A DNA stretch of 41,182 bases, from contig KI911996.1 of the NCBI GenBank assembly GCA_000517005.1, positions 93,518-134,699 of the forward strand. Reading direction: 5' to 3'. The position numbers were made by a program, and so were the translations under genes. The notes under the pieces were generated by a model. It ran no database searches, was not told the DNA's origin, and saw nothing but the letters and a program-made list of their open reading frames with translations. Each line of letters starts with the position of its first letter. The first letter of the stretch is position 1. The stretch comes from Microvirga lupini. GTDB lineage: Bacteria; Pseudomonadota; Alphaproteobacteria; Rhizobiales; Beijerinckiaceae. Below are positions 7,129-14,919 of the stretch, one piece after another.

Positions 7129-7269
7129 TCACTTTGGTATCGCGGCGAGCAACGATAGGACAGTGGCCGTGATATTGATGCCCACGATGATAAAAAGCAG
7201 GGCGACGGATACGGGAAAGGGCCGCGCCGCCGGTTCAGGTTTCTTCTGGAAATTGTAAGGCGCCTTCAT
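7129..7269 (-). CDS. 46-aa single-pass membrane protein
   Basis: The frame reads MKAPYNFQKKPEPAARPFPV, then a hydrophobic helix (SVALLFIIVGINITATVLSL), ending AAIPK. GAAAGGAAG precedes the ATG at good spacing. A basic N-terminus and one helix suggest an inner-membrane microprotein with the N-terminus inside. It is convergent with the LuxR-type gene, with 12 bp between stops. Family unknown. Confidence 0.6.
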   Translation of the reverse strand: MKAPYNFQKKPEPAARPFPVSVALLFIIVGINITATVLSLLAAIPK

Positions 7270-7370
7270 CGCTTCTTCCTTTCAGCTTTGTCAGACAGGC
7301 TGCAAGATGAAGCAATTTGGCCGATGGTGCTGTGAGATGCTTCACAGCGTCATGCTCGAGGCGCTCGACC

Positions 7371-7670
7371 TCAGGGCCCGCTGCCTCGACTGACGGATAC
7401 GCAGCGAGAACCGATTAAGCACCGGGCGACATCCCTCGTTGGAGCCCATCCCGGCCCCGGTGTTTCACCCACTCCACAATACGCGCCGGATGCCACGTAT
7501 CGGTCGTAGGATGTGGCGCTTGTGTTGAGAACAACGGCGCCCTGAGCTGCGACGAGGCTCTGCGCCTGATTACAGGCCATCGCGGTGGTCAGCGGATGGC
7601 TTTGAGCCATGACACTCGAACTAATGCCGACGAAGCCGATAGCGGCATACACGCGCTTCATGGGTTTCAT
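7371..7670 (-). CDS. secreted Cys-containing small protein
   Basis: From ATG 7670 (MKPMKR, GGAG 7 bp upstream) the product is 99 aa; an ATG four codons earlier lacks a ribosome site. A signal peptide (VYAAIGFVGISSSVMA) is cut before QSH. The mature part contains ACNQAQSLVAAQGAVVLNTS, then SYDRYV, YCGVGE, PTRDVARCLIGSRC. This layout (Cys, QGAVVL, YDRYV, Cys, then a CxxGxRC end) matches a family of small periplasmic proteins I recognise from Methylobacteriaceae and Bradyrhizobium, all of unknown function. Four Cys suggest two disulfides. Confidence 0.65.
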   Translation of the reverse strand: MKPMKRVYAAIGFVGISSSVMAQSHPLTTAMACNQAQSLVAAQGAVVLNTSATSYDRYVASGAYCGVGETPGPGWAPTRDVARCLIGSRCVSVSRGSGP

Positions 7671-7710
7671 ATCCGTCTCCATGTGCGATGAGGCCGAGCC
7701 AGTTCCACTG

Positions 7711-7878
7711 TCAGGAGAGGGATAGGGTCATCAATGACAACAGGGCCGCGAGAATGTTCATCACCACTGCGGTTCCTGCCAGACACAGCGAGAGCGGCAA
7801 GCGATGCCGCTCCAGGCCTATGTTGTCTTCACCGTGCGGGATGGCTTTGACGGAAAGCCGAGTGCCTCTCGTGATCAC
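7711..7878 (-). CDS. 55-aa membrane microprotein (GTG start)
   Basis: GTG 7878 is preceded by GAGGAGACGG, a strong ribosome site. The product starts MITRGTRLSVKAIPHGED, continues with HRLPLSLCLAGTAVVMNI, and ends LLSLMTLSLS; the second half is one membrane helix. The ribosome site and hydrophobic end support it. It lies 40 bp upstream of the secreted protein at 7670 on the same strand and may share its transcript. Family unknown. Confidence 0.55.
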   Translation of the reverse strand: MITRGTRLSVKAIPHGEDNIGLERHRLPLSLCLAGTAVVMNILAALLSLMTLSLS

Positions 7879-8014
7879 GGTCCGTCTCCTCTAAAGCGGG
7901 GTCAGGCGATAACGATATGAAGAGGATGCTCCCGAGCCGTCATATGGGCGGTGCGTTCCCGCACGCGAGGGGCTTCAAGCCACGCCTTCAGCTCTTTCGG
8001 GTTTTCGATCGCAG

Positions 8015-8099
8015 TGGTGCGGACGGCGGGGATCGAACCCGCACGGGCAAGCCCGAGGGATTTTAAGTCCCTTGCGTCTACCAGTTTCGCCACGTCCGC
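8015..8099 (-). tRNA. tRNA-Leu (anticodon UAA)
   Basis: Cloverleaf with acceptor GCGGACG/CGTCCGC, D-arm GCGAAACTGGTAGACGC, anticodon stem AGGGA/TCCCT around CTTAAAA (anticodon TAA), a long class II variable arm, T-loop GGTTCGATCCC, discriminator A and an encoded CCA. Length is 85 nt, as expected for tRNA-Leu. Confidence 0.95.
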
Positions 8100-8109
8100 G
8101 TTGCCATGA

Positions 8110-8138
8110 GGGTTATCGGGCCAGGGCCGGGAGTGCAA
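8110..8138 (-). promoter_or_regulatory. possible tRNA-Leu promoter
   Basis: On the minus strand TTGCAC and TAACCC stand 17 bp apart, ending 11 bp before the tRNA. The -10 match is weak. Confidence 0.35.
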
Positions 8139-8180
8139 GGGCCTAGAGTGCAGACGGCCGCGTGTCTGCCCCTCGTGCCG

Positions 8181-9368
8181 TCATTCAGGAGTGCGGAATC
8201 CATAAAGCCAGTCATAGCGCCGGGTCATGCCCTCCGGCCCGAGATGGCGCATGACCTGATTGCGCCCGAAGCCTACGAGGCTGCCGGCATGATAGATGCG
8301 CCCATTTCTGCGGGCTTCATTCTGCACCCGGCTTGCGCGGGCGAGGCGCTGCTTCTCGTAGGCCGAAAGAGCTTGAGGAACGTCCTGCCGCTCCTGGCCC
8401 AGGAGGGAGGCGAGGGTGGCGGCCTCCTCGATGGCAAGGGCGGCGCCCTGCGCCAGGAAGGGGAGGACGGGATGGGCGGCATCGCCGAGCAGCGCAATAC
8501 GACCCTTGGCGAGGCGCCCGGCCGGATGGTCGAACAGCGACCAGCGCAGCCATTCCTGGGGACGCGACAGCAGCATGCGCAGGGCAGGGGCGGCCGAGGC
8601 ATAAAGCCTGAGAAGCTCATCCCGGTTGCCCGGCGCGGCCCAGCCTTCTACCGGAATGGGGCTTCTCTCGATGGCCACCACGTTGACGAGCCTGCCGCCG
8701 GCAATCGGATAGTGCACCACATGGCCCTGCGGGCCGAGCCACAGGCCGGTCTCGTCCCCTGCGAGTTCGGCCGGTGCCGCATTGCGCTCGAAGGTGGAGC
8801 GCCAGGCAATATAGCCGCGATAGGCGGGGGGCTTGCCGTCGCCCAGGGCCTGCCGAACCTTCGACCAGACGCCGTCGGCGCCGATGATCATGTCGGCCTC
8901 GATGGTCTCCCGCGCTCCGCTCACAGAGATCCAGGTGAGCCTGGCTTGATGAGGCCCGTCCTTCACCGCCTCGACATTCCGGCCCATGACGAGCCGGATC
9001 GCCGGCTCGGAGCGGACGGCGTCGAGGAGAATCGTCTGGAGATCGGCCCGATGCACGACCCAATAGGGCGCCTCGAAGCGTTCGCGCATGAAAGGCCCGA
9101 GGGCCACCTGCCCGATGGGCTTGCCCGAGCGGATGGCGCGCACGACGACCCGCTGCGGCTCCGTCGCGACCCGGCGCAGGGCAGGGCCGAGCCCGAGCCT
9201 GATCAGAACCCGGCTGGCATTGGGCGACAGCTGGAGACCGGCGCCGACCTCGGAAAAGCCGGTCCGGCGCTCGACGAGCGTGACCGCATGGCCCCGCCGG
9301 GCCAAAGCCAGGGCCGCCGTCAGGCCGCCGATGCCGGCGCCGACAACCGCAATCGAAAGGCTGGACAC
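8181..9368 (-). CDS. FAD-dependent aromatic-ring-type monooxygenase (salicylate hydroxylase-like)
   Basis: The product from GTG 9368 is 395 aa. It has the three group A flavoprotein hydroxylase motifs: the N-terminal dinucleotide fold (VVGAGIGGLTAALALARRG, G10/G12/G15), the DG motif (IGADGVWSKVR), and the GD motif (GRIALLGDAAHPVLPFLAQG). Together these bind FAD and NAD(P)H for hydroxylation of an aromatic or isoprenoid substrate; UbiH-like or 3-hydroxybenzoate/salicylate hydroxylase-like enzymes are closest in pattern. The start codon directly abuts repeat copy C, so the frame continuing upstream into the repeat is not coding. No other catabolic genes adjoin it, so the substrate is unknown. 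Confidence 0.8.
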   Translation of the reverse strand: MSSLSIAVVGAGIGGLTAALALARRGHAVTLVERRTGFSEVGAGLQLSPNASRVLIRLGLGPALRRVATEPQRVVVRAIRSGKPIGQVALGPFMRERFEAPYWVVHRADLQTILLDAVRSEPAIRLVMGRNVEAVKDGPHQARLTWISVSGARETIEADMIIGADGVWSKVRQALGDGKPPAYRGYIAWRSTFERNAAPAELAGDETGLWLGPQGHVVHYPIAGGRLVNVVAIERSPIPVEGWAAPGNRDELLRLYASAAPALRMLLSRPQEWLRWSLFDHPAGRLAKGRIALLGDAAHPVLPFLAQGAALAIEEAATLASLLGQERQDVPQALSAYEKQRLARASRVQNEARRNGRIYHAGSLVGFGRNQVMRHLGPEGMTRRYDWLYGFRTPE

Positions 9369-9506
9369 TAGAGCCTCGGACCCAAAAGTGGACACCACTT
9401 TTGGGATCGATCCGATGCTCCTTCTCTTAAGACGCGCATCGTCGGGATCGGACCCAGAGGGCCACGCCAGTGAAAACCGGAACCACTTTTCCGCACGATG
9501 CGCTAG
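9369..9506. repeat. two-module palindromic repeat, copy C
   Basis: Module X (CTCGGACCCAAAAGTGG mirrored by CCACTTTTGGGATCGATCCG) is followed by a diverged module Y (ACGCGCATCGTCGGGATCGG, ACTTTTCCGCACGATGCG). Ends are CTAGAG and GCGCTAG. One end touches the start codon of the FAD monooxygenase. The other end contains the stop codon of the CHCC protein gene. Confidence 0.9.
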
Positions 9507-9766
9507 CGCGAGGCGGGATCGGTCGCGAAATCGGGCTCCCACACGCACTCGGCCGGGCGGGCCTCGTCGGCCTTCAGGGAGGGATCGTACTTGAAGAGGG
9601 TCGAGCAATAGGAGCAGACGGTCTCGCTGTCATAGCCCATGTCGATGAAGATATGGGGGTGATCGAAGGGAGGCGTCGCCCCGATGCACATGAACTCCTT
9701 CGAGCCCACGTGAATGACGGGGACGCCCGGATCGTTGTGGAAGTGGGGTGTGCCTTTGTCAGCCAT
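9503..9766 (-). CDS. CHCC-type zinc-finger protein (NDUFS6-like)
   Basis: This 87-aa protein has the zf-CHCC pattern: C27 (FMCIG), H36 (PFDHPHIF), C51 and C54 (VCSYCSTLF), with the typical HP-x-hydrophobic strand between. The fold binds one zinc, and mitochondrial complex I subunit NDUFS6 and its alphaproteobacterial relatives share it. A complex I accessory role is therefore possible, though no nuo genes are in view. The C-terminal residues PASR and stop TAG run into the palindromic repeat, so the repeat end supplies the stop codon. Downstream on the same strand is the FAD monooxygenase. Confidence 0.8.
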   Translation of the reverse strand: MADKGTPHFHNDPGVPVIHVGSKEFMCIGATPPFDHPHIFIDMGYDSETVCSYCSTLFKYDPSLKADEARPAECVWEPDFATDPASR

Positions 9767-9912
9767 TGCCGATGCTCTTGAGCGATGAAATTTGCGCGCA
9801 CCATAATGGCCGAACGGCCATGCGCCTAGAGCAAAATTCCACCGATTGCATCTGTGGCCAGGGGTGCTTAGGTTGCGGCAATCTTCCCGACCGTTTCGAT
9901 CGTCCCGGTTCC

Positions 9913-10677
9913 ATGCGCTATTTCAATTCCGACGGCGTGAGCATCGCCTATATCGACGTCCCGCCGCACGAGGGCGAGGGCGATCCGATTCTTCTCATCC
10001 ACGGCTTCGCCTCGAACCATGCGGTGAACTGGGTCAACACGCTCTGGGTCAAGACCCTGACGCGGGCCGGATGCCGGGTGATCGCCTTCGACAATCGCGG
10101 CCATGGGGAGAGCGAGAAGCTCTACGATCCGGCGGCTTACGATTCCTACAAGATGGCCGAGGACGGGCGGCGGCTGCTCGATCATCTCGGCATCGAGCGC
10201 GCTGACGTGATGGGCTATTCCATGGGGGCGCGCATCGCCGCCCATATGGCGATCGCCTCGCCGGATCGCATGCGCTCGATGCTGCTCGGAGGCTTAGGAA
10301 TCCATCTCGTCGAGGGTGTCGGCCTGCCGCTCGGCATCGCCGATGCCATGGAGGCGCGCTCCCTCGACGATCTCACGGATCCCATGCAGCGCATGTTCCG
10401 CGCTTTCGCGGACCAGAACAAGAGCGATCTCAAGGCGCTTGCCGCCTGCATCCGCGGCTCGCGGCAGGTTTTGACGAAGGCGGAGGTCGCCTCCATCCGG
10501 CTTCCGACCCTGGTCTCCGTCGGCACCGCCGACGACGTGTCGGGCTCGGGTCCCGAACTCGCCGCATTGATGCCCAACGCGACTGCCCTCGGCATTCCCG
10601 GGCGTGATCACAACCTCGCCGTCGGCGACAAGGTGCACAAGCAGGGTGTGCTCGACTTTCTGGCGCGGCGGCCATGA
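9913..10677 (+). CDS. alpha/beta hydrolase
   Basis: The product from ATG 9913 is 254 aa, typical for single-domain alpha/beta hydrolases. Motifs are the oxyanion HGF (30-32), FDNRGHGES (59-67), nucleophile elbow GYSMG with S103, the acid strand VGTADD, and the catalytic His in GRDHN (H233). Such enzymes cleave esters, lactones or C-C bonds; the substrate cannot be told. No signal peptide is seen, so it is cytoplasmic. The start lacks a good ribosome site, and in-frame ATG 9820 is an alternative. A GGCC dyad (9806-9821) lies between it and the divergent CHCC gene. The methyltransferase gene follows after 22 bp, probably in one operon. Confidence 0.8.
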   Translation: MRYFNSDGVSIAYIDVPPHEGEGDPILLIHGFASNHAVNWVNTLWVKTLTRAGCRVIAFDNRGHGESEKLYDPAAYDSYKMAEDGRRLLDHLGIERADVMGYSMGARIAAHMAIASPDRMRSMLLGGLGIHLVEGVGLPLGIADAMEARSLDDLTDPMQRMFRAFADQNKSDLKALAACIRGSRQVLTKAEVASIRLPTLVSVGTADDVSGSGPELAALMPNATALGIPGRDHNLAVGDKVHKQGVLDFLARRP

Positions 10678-10699
10678 CGGATACCGGCAGGAGCAGCGC

Positions 10700-11191
10700 A
10701 TGACCCGGCTCGACAGCGCCATCCGGCGCCTGACCGCGCAGCGCGATCTTCTCGACTGGGCCGCGCGGAATATCAGCCCTGCCGGGCTCGTATTGGAGAT
10801 CGGCCTCGGCAACGGGCGCACCTATGATCACCTGCGCGCCAAGCTGCCGGGCCGCGAGATCTATGTGTTCGAGCGCTCGCCCGCCGCCCATCCCGATTGC
10901 TATCCGCCGGAGGGCTATCTGATCGTCGGCGATCTCTTTGACACCCTGCCGCCGTTCATCGAACGGCAGGGACGGGGCTCGGCGGCCCTGATCCATATCG
11001 ATATCGGCTCCGGCGACGAGGCGGCAAATCTGAGCCTCGCCCGGCGCCTGTCTCCCTTGCTCGAAGCTCTGCTCCAGCCGGGCGGAATCCTGCTGGGGGA
11101 CCGCGCCTTCGACATGCCGTCGTGCCGGGACATTTTCGCCGAGACGAATGTGCCGGAAGGGCGCTACTTCGTGTACCGGCGGGAGGCGTGA
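10700..11191 (+). CDS. class I SAM-dependent methyltransferase, small
   Basis: The 163-aa product has motif I LEIGLGNGRTYDHL, an acidic post-I strand (YVFERSPAAHP), then YLIVGDLFDTLP, LIHIDIGSGDEA and PGGILLGDRAF, which fit strands 2-5 of a Rossmann methyltransferase. The N-terminal helices are DSAIRRLTAQRDLLDWAA. It resembles the Methyltransf_17 type of unknown substrate. GGCAGGAG precedes ATG 10700. Placement 22 bp after the alpha/beta hydrolase suggests co-transcription. A palindromic repeat follows. Confidence 0.75.
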   Translation: MTRLDSAIRRLTAQRDLLDWAARNISPAGLVLEIGLGNGRTYDHLRAKLPGREIYVFERSPAAHPDCYPPEGYLIVGDLFDTLPPFIERQGRGSAALIHIDIGSGDEAANLSLARRLSPLLEALLQPGGILLGDRAFDMPSCRDIFAETNVPEGRYFVYRREA

Positions 11192-11243
11192 GGCTGCACA
11201 TCGCTCGGATCTTCGGTTGCAAACGATGCGCGTACCTTCGTCA

Positions 11244-11328
11244 CCACCGGCCCTGTGCCGGTGATCCCGATCCGAAAAGCTCAGCGCTCTTCTAGTCGGG
11301 ATGGCCGGGACAAGCCCGGCCATGACGT
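11244..11328. repeat. GC-rich palindromic repeat (two stem-loops)
   Basis: CACCGG-CCCTG-TGCCGGTG is followed by GGGATGGCCGGGAC, AAG, CCCGGCCATGACG. The same two stem-loops, in the same order, recur at 20529-20747 with extra sequence between them. The second stem-loop is a common intergenic element of Rhizobiales. Confidence 0.8.
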
Positions 11329-11344
11329 GGAAATCGAATTGAGC

Positions 11345-12145
11345 CTACCGCCCAGTAAAGACCGGATCGCGCTTTTCCAGGAACGCGTTGCGCCCCTCAA
11401 CGGCATCGGCGCTGTCGAAGCATCGGTCGGCGAGGGCGACCGGATCGACATCGGGGTGGATCACGCCGACCGCCTCGTCGATGGCCGCCTTGGCGGCCCT
11501 GATCGTGAGGGGCGCATTTCCCGCAATCGTCCGGGCCAGGGCCAGGGTGGTCGCTTCCAGTTCGTCCTCTGCCACGACCCGCTGCAACACGCCGAGGCGT
11601 GCGGCCTCCTGAGTATCGATCCTCCGCGCGGTGAAGAACAGATCCTTGGCGGCCGGGGCGCCGACGGCTGCCGTGACGAGCTTCATGGCTCCCGGCGGAT
11701 AGCCGATCCCGAGCCGGGCGGCCGGGATCCCGAAGATTGCGCTCTCGGAGGCCACGCGCAGGTCGCAGGACAGGGCGAGGCCGAACCCGCCGCCGAGGCA
11801 GAAGCCGCGGATCATGGCGATGACGGGCTTGGCGCAATGGGCGACGGCCCAGAAGGCGGCCTCGTTGCTGGCCTCGTAACGCCTTCCGCCTTCCGCATCG
11901 GCCCGCAGGGTCGCGAATTCGCCGATATCGGCACCGGAGGCGAAGGATTCCTGGCCCGCGCCCCTCAGGACCACCACGCGAACCCGCGGGTCCCGGTCGA
12001 GGGCCGCCATAATGCCGGGAAAGGCTGTCCACATCTCCAGGTCGAGCGCGTTGTGCTTGGATGGGTTGTCGATGGCGAGCGTCGCAATGCCGCCGGACAG
12101 CGAAACGACAAGCTTGGACGTCGACGGTGAAAAAGAGTAGGTCAT
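11345..12145 (-). CDS. enoyl-CoA hydratase/isomerase (crotonase) family protein lacking both catalytic Glu
   Basis: The 266-aa product has the crotonase fold: SGADIGEF for CoA binding and the oxyanion-hole segment GFCLGGGFGLALSCDLRVAS. In true hydratases one Glu follows GGG (GGGCE) and a second lies in FxxPE. Here the positions read GGGFG and FGIPAARLG, so both acids are replaced. It probably does not hydrate enoyl-CoA; isomerase, decarboxylase or another crotonase chemistry is likelier. It stands alone between two repeats and is convergent with the methyltransferase operon. Confidence in the fold is high and in the reaction low. Confidence 0.8.
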   Translation of the reverse strand: MTYSFSPSTSKLVVSLSGGIATLAIDNPSKHNALDLEMWTAFPGIMAALDRDPRVRVVVLRGAGQESFASGADIGEFATLRADAEGGRRYEASNEAAFWAVAHCAKPVIAMIRGFCLGGGFGLALSCDLRVASESAIFGIPAARLGIGYPPGAMKLVTAAVGAPAAKDLFFTARRIDTQEAARLGVLQRVVAEDELEATTLALARTIAGNAPLTIRAAKAAIDEAVGVIHPDVDPVALADRCFDSADAVEGRNAFLEKRDPVFTGR

Positions 12146-12200
12146 GCTCGCGTGGATCTATGGTAAGGGGCCAGGGCTTCTTATCTATTGCTTGAGGCGA

Positions 12201-12312
12201 TAGCGCATCGTGCGGAAAAGTGGATCCGGTTTTCCGCCCCACACGATGCGCCACTTATAAGCGGAAGCATCGGACCCAAAAGTGGGTTCCACTTTTGGGT
12301 CCGATGCTCTAG
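12201..12312. repeat. two-module palindromic repeat, copy D
   Basis: This is the cleanest copy. Module Y is GCATCGTGCGGAAAAGTGG, ATCCGGTTTTCCGC, CACGATGCG. Module X is GCATCGGACCCAAAAGTGG, then CCACTTTTGGGTCCGATGC. It is bounded by ATAGC and CTCTAG and lies directly upstream of cysE. Confidence 0.9.
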
Positions 12313-12334
12313 CCAAGCCGGCAAGGAGACTATC

Positions 12335-13171
12335 ATGACACAGACGCGCCTGAAGCCCGGAGCCCCGGACAGCCTTGCCGGAAAGGTCGATCCGGTCTGG
12401 GATCGCCTGCGCTCGGAGGCCGAGGCCGTCGTTCAGGCCGAGCCGGCCATCGCGGGCTTCATTCTCAGCGCCATCCTGCATCAGCCGAGCCTCGAAGCCG
12501 CGATCGTCCACCGGGTCGCCTCGCGCCTGGGCCATGCAGCCGTTCCGGCCGACATCATCGAGCAGATCTTCCTCGAGGCCGTCGAGGACGACAGGACCAT
12601 CGGCGCGGCCATGCGGGCGGATATCAGCGCCGTGATGGACCGCGACCCGGTCGTCACCCGGGCCATCGAGCCCGTGCTCTACTTCAAGGGCTTCCACGCC
12701 ATTCAGACGCACCGCCTGGCGCACTGGCTCTGGAAAAGGGGACGGCAGGATTTCGCGCTCTATCTGCAGAGCCGCTCCTCCGACACGTTCCAGACCGACA
12801 TCCATCCGGCGGCCCGGATCGGCCGGGGCATCTTTCTCGATCACGCCACCGGGCTCGTGGTGGGTGCGACCGCCGTCATCGAGGACAATGTCTCGATGCT
12901 CCAGGACGTGACGCTCGGCGGCACCGGCAAGGAGCGCGGCGACCGCCATCCCAAGATTCGCCACGGCGTCCTGATCGGAGCCGGCGCCAAGATCCTCGGC
13001 AATATCGAGGTCGGTCATTGCGCGAGAATCGCTGCGGGATCGGTGGTTCTCAAGCCTGTGCCGCATAATGCCACGGTGGCCGGCGTTCCGGCGAAGGTCA
13101 TCGGCACGGCCGGGTGCGAGGAGCCTGCCCGCTCCATGGACCATTGCTTCTCTGAATCGGACGGAATTTGA
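12335..13171 (+). CDS. cysE: serine O-acetyltransferase
   Basis: The 278-aa product has the CysE layout: an N-terminal helical domain (about 1-150: PVWDRLRSEAE, FKGFHAIQTHRLAHWLW) and a left-handed beta-helix of hexapeptide repeats. The catalytic segment is FLDHATGLVVGATAVIED, followed by VTLGGTGKERGDRHPKI, which carries the Asp-His pair and the acetyl-CoA site. It makes O-acetylserine from serine and acetyl-CoA, the first step of cysteine synthesis. AAGGAG lies 8 bp before ATG 12335. The C-terminal tail after AGVPAKVIG would be the cysteine-feedback segment. A DUF3126 gene follows on the same strand, a common neighbour in Rhizobiales. Confidence 0.93.
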   Translation: MTQTRLKPGAPDSLAGKVDPVWDRLRSEAEAVVQAEPAIAGFILSAILHQPSLEAAIVHRVASRLGHAAVPADIIEQIFLEAVEDDRTIGAAMRADISAVMDRDPVVTRAIEPVLYFKGFHAIQTHRLAHWLWKRGRQDFALYLQSRSSDTFQTDIHPAARIGRGIFLDHATGLVVGATAVIEDNVSMLQDVTLGGTGKERGDRHPKIRHGVLIGAGAKILGNIEVGHCARIAAGSVVLKPVPHNATVAGVPAKVIGTAGCEEPARSMDHCFSESDGI

Positions 13172-13262
13172 GGGGAGTGTCCCTTCAGGGACCTAACCCG
13201 GCTTGCTCGCGTTTGCCGGGCATGGCAAGTGCAGCATCCGTGACATCAAGAAAGGACCTGTA

Positions 13263-13475
13263 GTGGACAAGACCGAGATGGCTAAAGTCGAGCGCTACCT
13301 GCGCCAGACCTTTGCGAACCACTCGATCCGCGTCGTCGGTCGCCCGAAAAAGACCGACTCGGCGGAAGTTTACATCGGTGAGGAATTCGTCGGCGTCCTC
13401 TTCCTCGACGACGAGGATGGGGATCGCTCCTACAACTTCACCATGGCCATCCTCGATACGGATCTCGAGGACTAG
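13263..13475 (+). CDS. DUF3126 family protein
   Basis: The 70-aa product from GTG 13263 (AAAGGA upstream) starts MDKTEMAKVERYLRQTF and continues RVVGRPKKTDSAEVYIGEEF, then GVLFLDDEDGDRSYNF and a DLED end. This is the pattern of DUF3126, a small conserved alphaproteobacterial protein of unknown function often found beside cysE. Acidic, cytoplasmic, no Cys. The same frame is open upstream but has no better start. A terminator follows 11 bp after the stop. Confidence 0.8.
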   Translation: MDKTEMAKVERYLRQTFANHSIRVVGRPKKTDSAEVYIGEEFVGVLFLDDEDGDRSYNFTMAILDTDLED

Positions 13476-13486
13476 CCGGATTTTCG

Positions 13487-13520
13487 CAGCAGGACTTTCC
13501 AGGTCCTGCTGTTTTTCTTT
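13487..13520 (+). terminator. rho-independent terminator after DUF3126 gene
   Basis: Perfect 9-bp stem CAGCAGGAC/GTCCTGCTG with a TTTCCAG loop, followed by TTTTTCTTT. It ends 11 bp before the next gene, so the carbonic anhydrase gene must have its own promoter or rely on readthrough. Confidence 0.88.
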
Positions 13521-13531
13521 GTGGACCTGCA

Positions 13532-14062
13532 ATGCCGATCTACAGCCTCGACGACATCTCCCCCATCCTGCCGGAGCCCGACAGCTACTGGATCGCGCCG
13601 GATGCCCATGTGATCGGCAAGGTGAGGCTGGGACGGGATGTGGGGATCTGGTTCGGCGCCGTGCTGCGCGGCGACAACGAGCTGATCGATATCGGCGAGG
13701 CCACCAATATCCAGGAAGGGGCCTTGCTCCACACGGATATGGGCGCCCCCCTGGCGGTCGGAGCAGGGTGCACCATCGGGCACAAGGCCATCCTGCATGG
13801 CTGCACCATCGGCGAAAACTCCCTGATCGGCATGGGAGCCACGGTTCTCAACCATGCACGCATCGGGGCCAACTGCCTGGTGGGAGCGAATTCGCTGGTG
13901 ACCGAGGGCAAGCAATTCCCGGACAATGCGCTGATCGTCGGGGCACCGGCCAAGGTCATCCGCGTGCTTGATGCAGATGTGATCGAGCGGCTGCGCTGGT
14001 CCGCGAGGAACTACGTGGACAACTGGAAGCGCTTCGCAAAAGGAATGAGGCGGATCGACTGA
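13532..14062 (+). CDS. gamma-carbonic anhydrase family protein
   Basis: The 176-aa product is a left-handed beta-helix of hexapeptide repeats (VIGKVRLGRDVGIWFGAVL, RGDNELIDIG, IGENSLIGMG) with a C-terminal helix (VIERLRWSARNYVDNWKRF). The three zinc/iron His ligands are visible: H67 (LLHTD), H84 and H89 (GHKAILHG). The protein family includes Cam/YrdA/PaaY-type enzymes, some of which hydrate CO2 and some of which have other roles. It assembles as a trimer with the metal at the interface. The terminator immediately upstream overlaps its leader. Confidence 0.88.
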   Translation: MPIYSLDDISPILPEPDSYWIAPDAHVIGKVRLGRDVGIWFGAVLRGDNELIDIGEATNIQEGALLHTDMGAPLAVGAGCTIGHKAILHGCTIGENSLIGMGATVLNHARIGANCLVGANSLVTEGKQFPDNALIVGAPAKVIRVLDADVIERLRWSARNYVDNWKRFAKGMRRID

Positions 14063-14126
14063 TCCGCCTCGAATGGAAACTGGTGGTGAAACCAAAAACC
14101 GGCGTCACGAGCGCCGATTTCGTGTC

Positions 14127-14810
14127 TTACCTGTTCGCGGTGGTGGTCGGCGACGAGACGATGCCGCCGAGCGACACCCAGCTGATCGTGTCCTGGCTCT
14201 CGCGCTTGATGTAGACGTAGCCGGTGCGGTGCCAGGGGAGAACCGACGAGGTCTTGTTGTCGAGGACGAAATCGCCCCGGTTGGTGCGGACCATCAGTAC
14301 TGCGTGGCCTTCGCCAAGCTCGTCGATCACCACCGTCATCCGCATGGCGCGGCGGGGCAGGCCGGCTTCGGCGAGGAGCTTGCGTTTCAGGAGCTGAAAA
14401 TCCTCGCAATCGCCACGGCCGTCGTCGGGGAAGCCCCACACATCGACGACACCCCAGTGATCGGCATCCGTCACGGCCTTGATGCTGGAATTCACGCGCT
14501 GGTTCACCGAGACGATCGTCTTCCAGGCCTGGGGGGTCAGGTCGATCGTATCGGACTCCGCCACATTCACGGTGCACTGGGATCGAAAGTTCTCGCAGAA
14601 CTGCGACCAGCCCTGAAGCGGTCTGGCGGCGCCGACGCTCGTGATCGGAGCGGTGGAGGCGGGCAGGGCGGCCAGGGTTTGAGCCTGAGCGGCCGCGCCG
14701 AAAAAGAGGAGAGACAGACCAAGAAGAGCTGTTTTGATGAACTTGCCGAAAATGGCTGGCTTCTCATTTACGCCACAGAAAAGGCCGTTCCTGAAATAAT
14801 CCTGCCGCAT
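14127..14810 (-). CDS. BTLCP-type transglutaminase-like cysteine protease, exported
   Basis: From ATG 14810 the product is 227 aa with an export signal (KFIKTALLGLSLLFFGAA, cut after AQA). It belongs to the bacterial transglutaminase-like cysteine proteinase family (DUF920): catalytic Cys135 in GRGDCEDFQLLKRKLL, His169 in GEGHAVLMV and Asp184 in FVLDNKTSSVLPW. In better-studied relatives such as LapG these proteases clip adhesins in the periplasm. The N-terminal region also has two Cys (FCENFRSQC). The frame is open further upstream to 14930, but that stretch holds CtrA-type sites and is more likely promoter. Confidence 0.85.
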   Translation of the reverse strand: MRQDYFRNGLFCGVNEKPAIFGKFIKTALLGLSLLFFGAAAQAQTLAALPASTAPITSVGAARPLQGWSQFCENFRSQCTVNVAESDTIDLTPQAWKTIVSVNQRVNSSIKAVTDADHWGVVDVWGFPDDGRGDCEDFQLLKRKLLAEAGLPRRAMRMTVVIDELGEGHAVLMVRTNRGDFVLDNKTSSVLPWHRTGYVYIKRESQDTISWVSLGGIVSSPTTTANR

Positions 14811-14824
14811 GCCCCACCAGCCGG

Positions 14825-14840
14825 TTAACGTTCTTTTAAC
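14825..14840 (-). promoter_or_regulatory. full CtrA-type site TTAA-N7-TTAAC
   Basis: TTAACGTTCTTTTAAC has the exact TTAA-N7-TTAA spacing of the CtrA cell-cycle regulator site, 15 bp before the BTLCP start codon. Further GTTAAC sequences at 14889 and 14923 cluster with it. Binding is not shown. Confidence 0.5.
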
Positions 14841-14919
14841 CAAACTGACATGGTTGCATTTTAGGCTCAAGCGGAAAGTAAAAGGTGAGTTAACGCGTCG
14901 CGCCCGAACCGGTTCCATT

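Noticed and set aside
7902-8138. A 78-codon minus-strand frame with VAKLVDARDLKSLG
   Set aside because: That phrase is the translation of the tRNA-Leu gene, a known false-ORF signature.
8106-9371. A 421-codon open frame on the plus strand across the FAD monooxygenase gene
   Set aside because: It mirrors the third-position GC bias of the real gene on the other strand, has no motif and no ribosome site.
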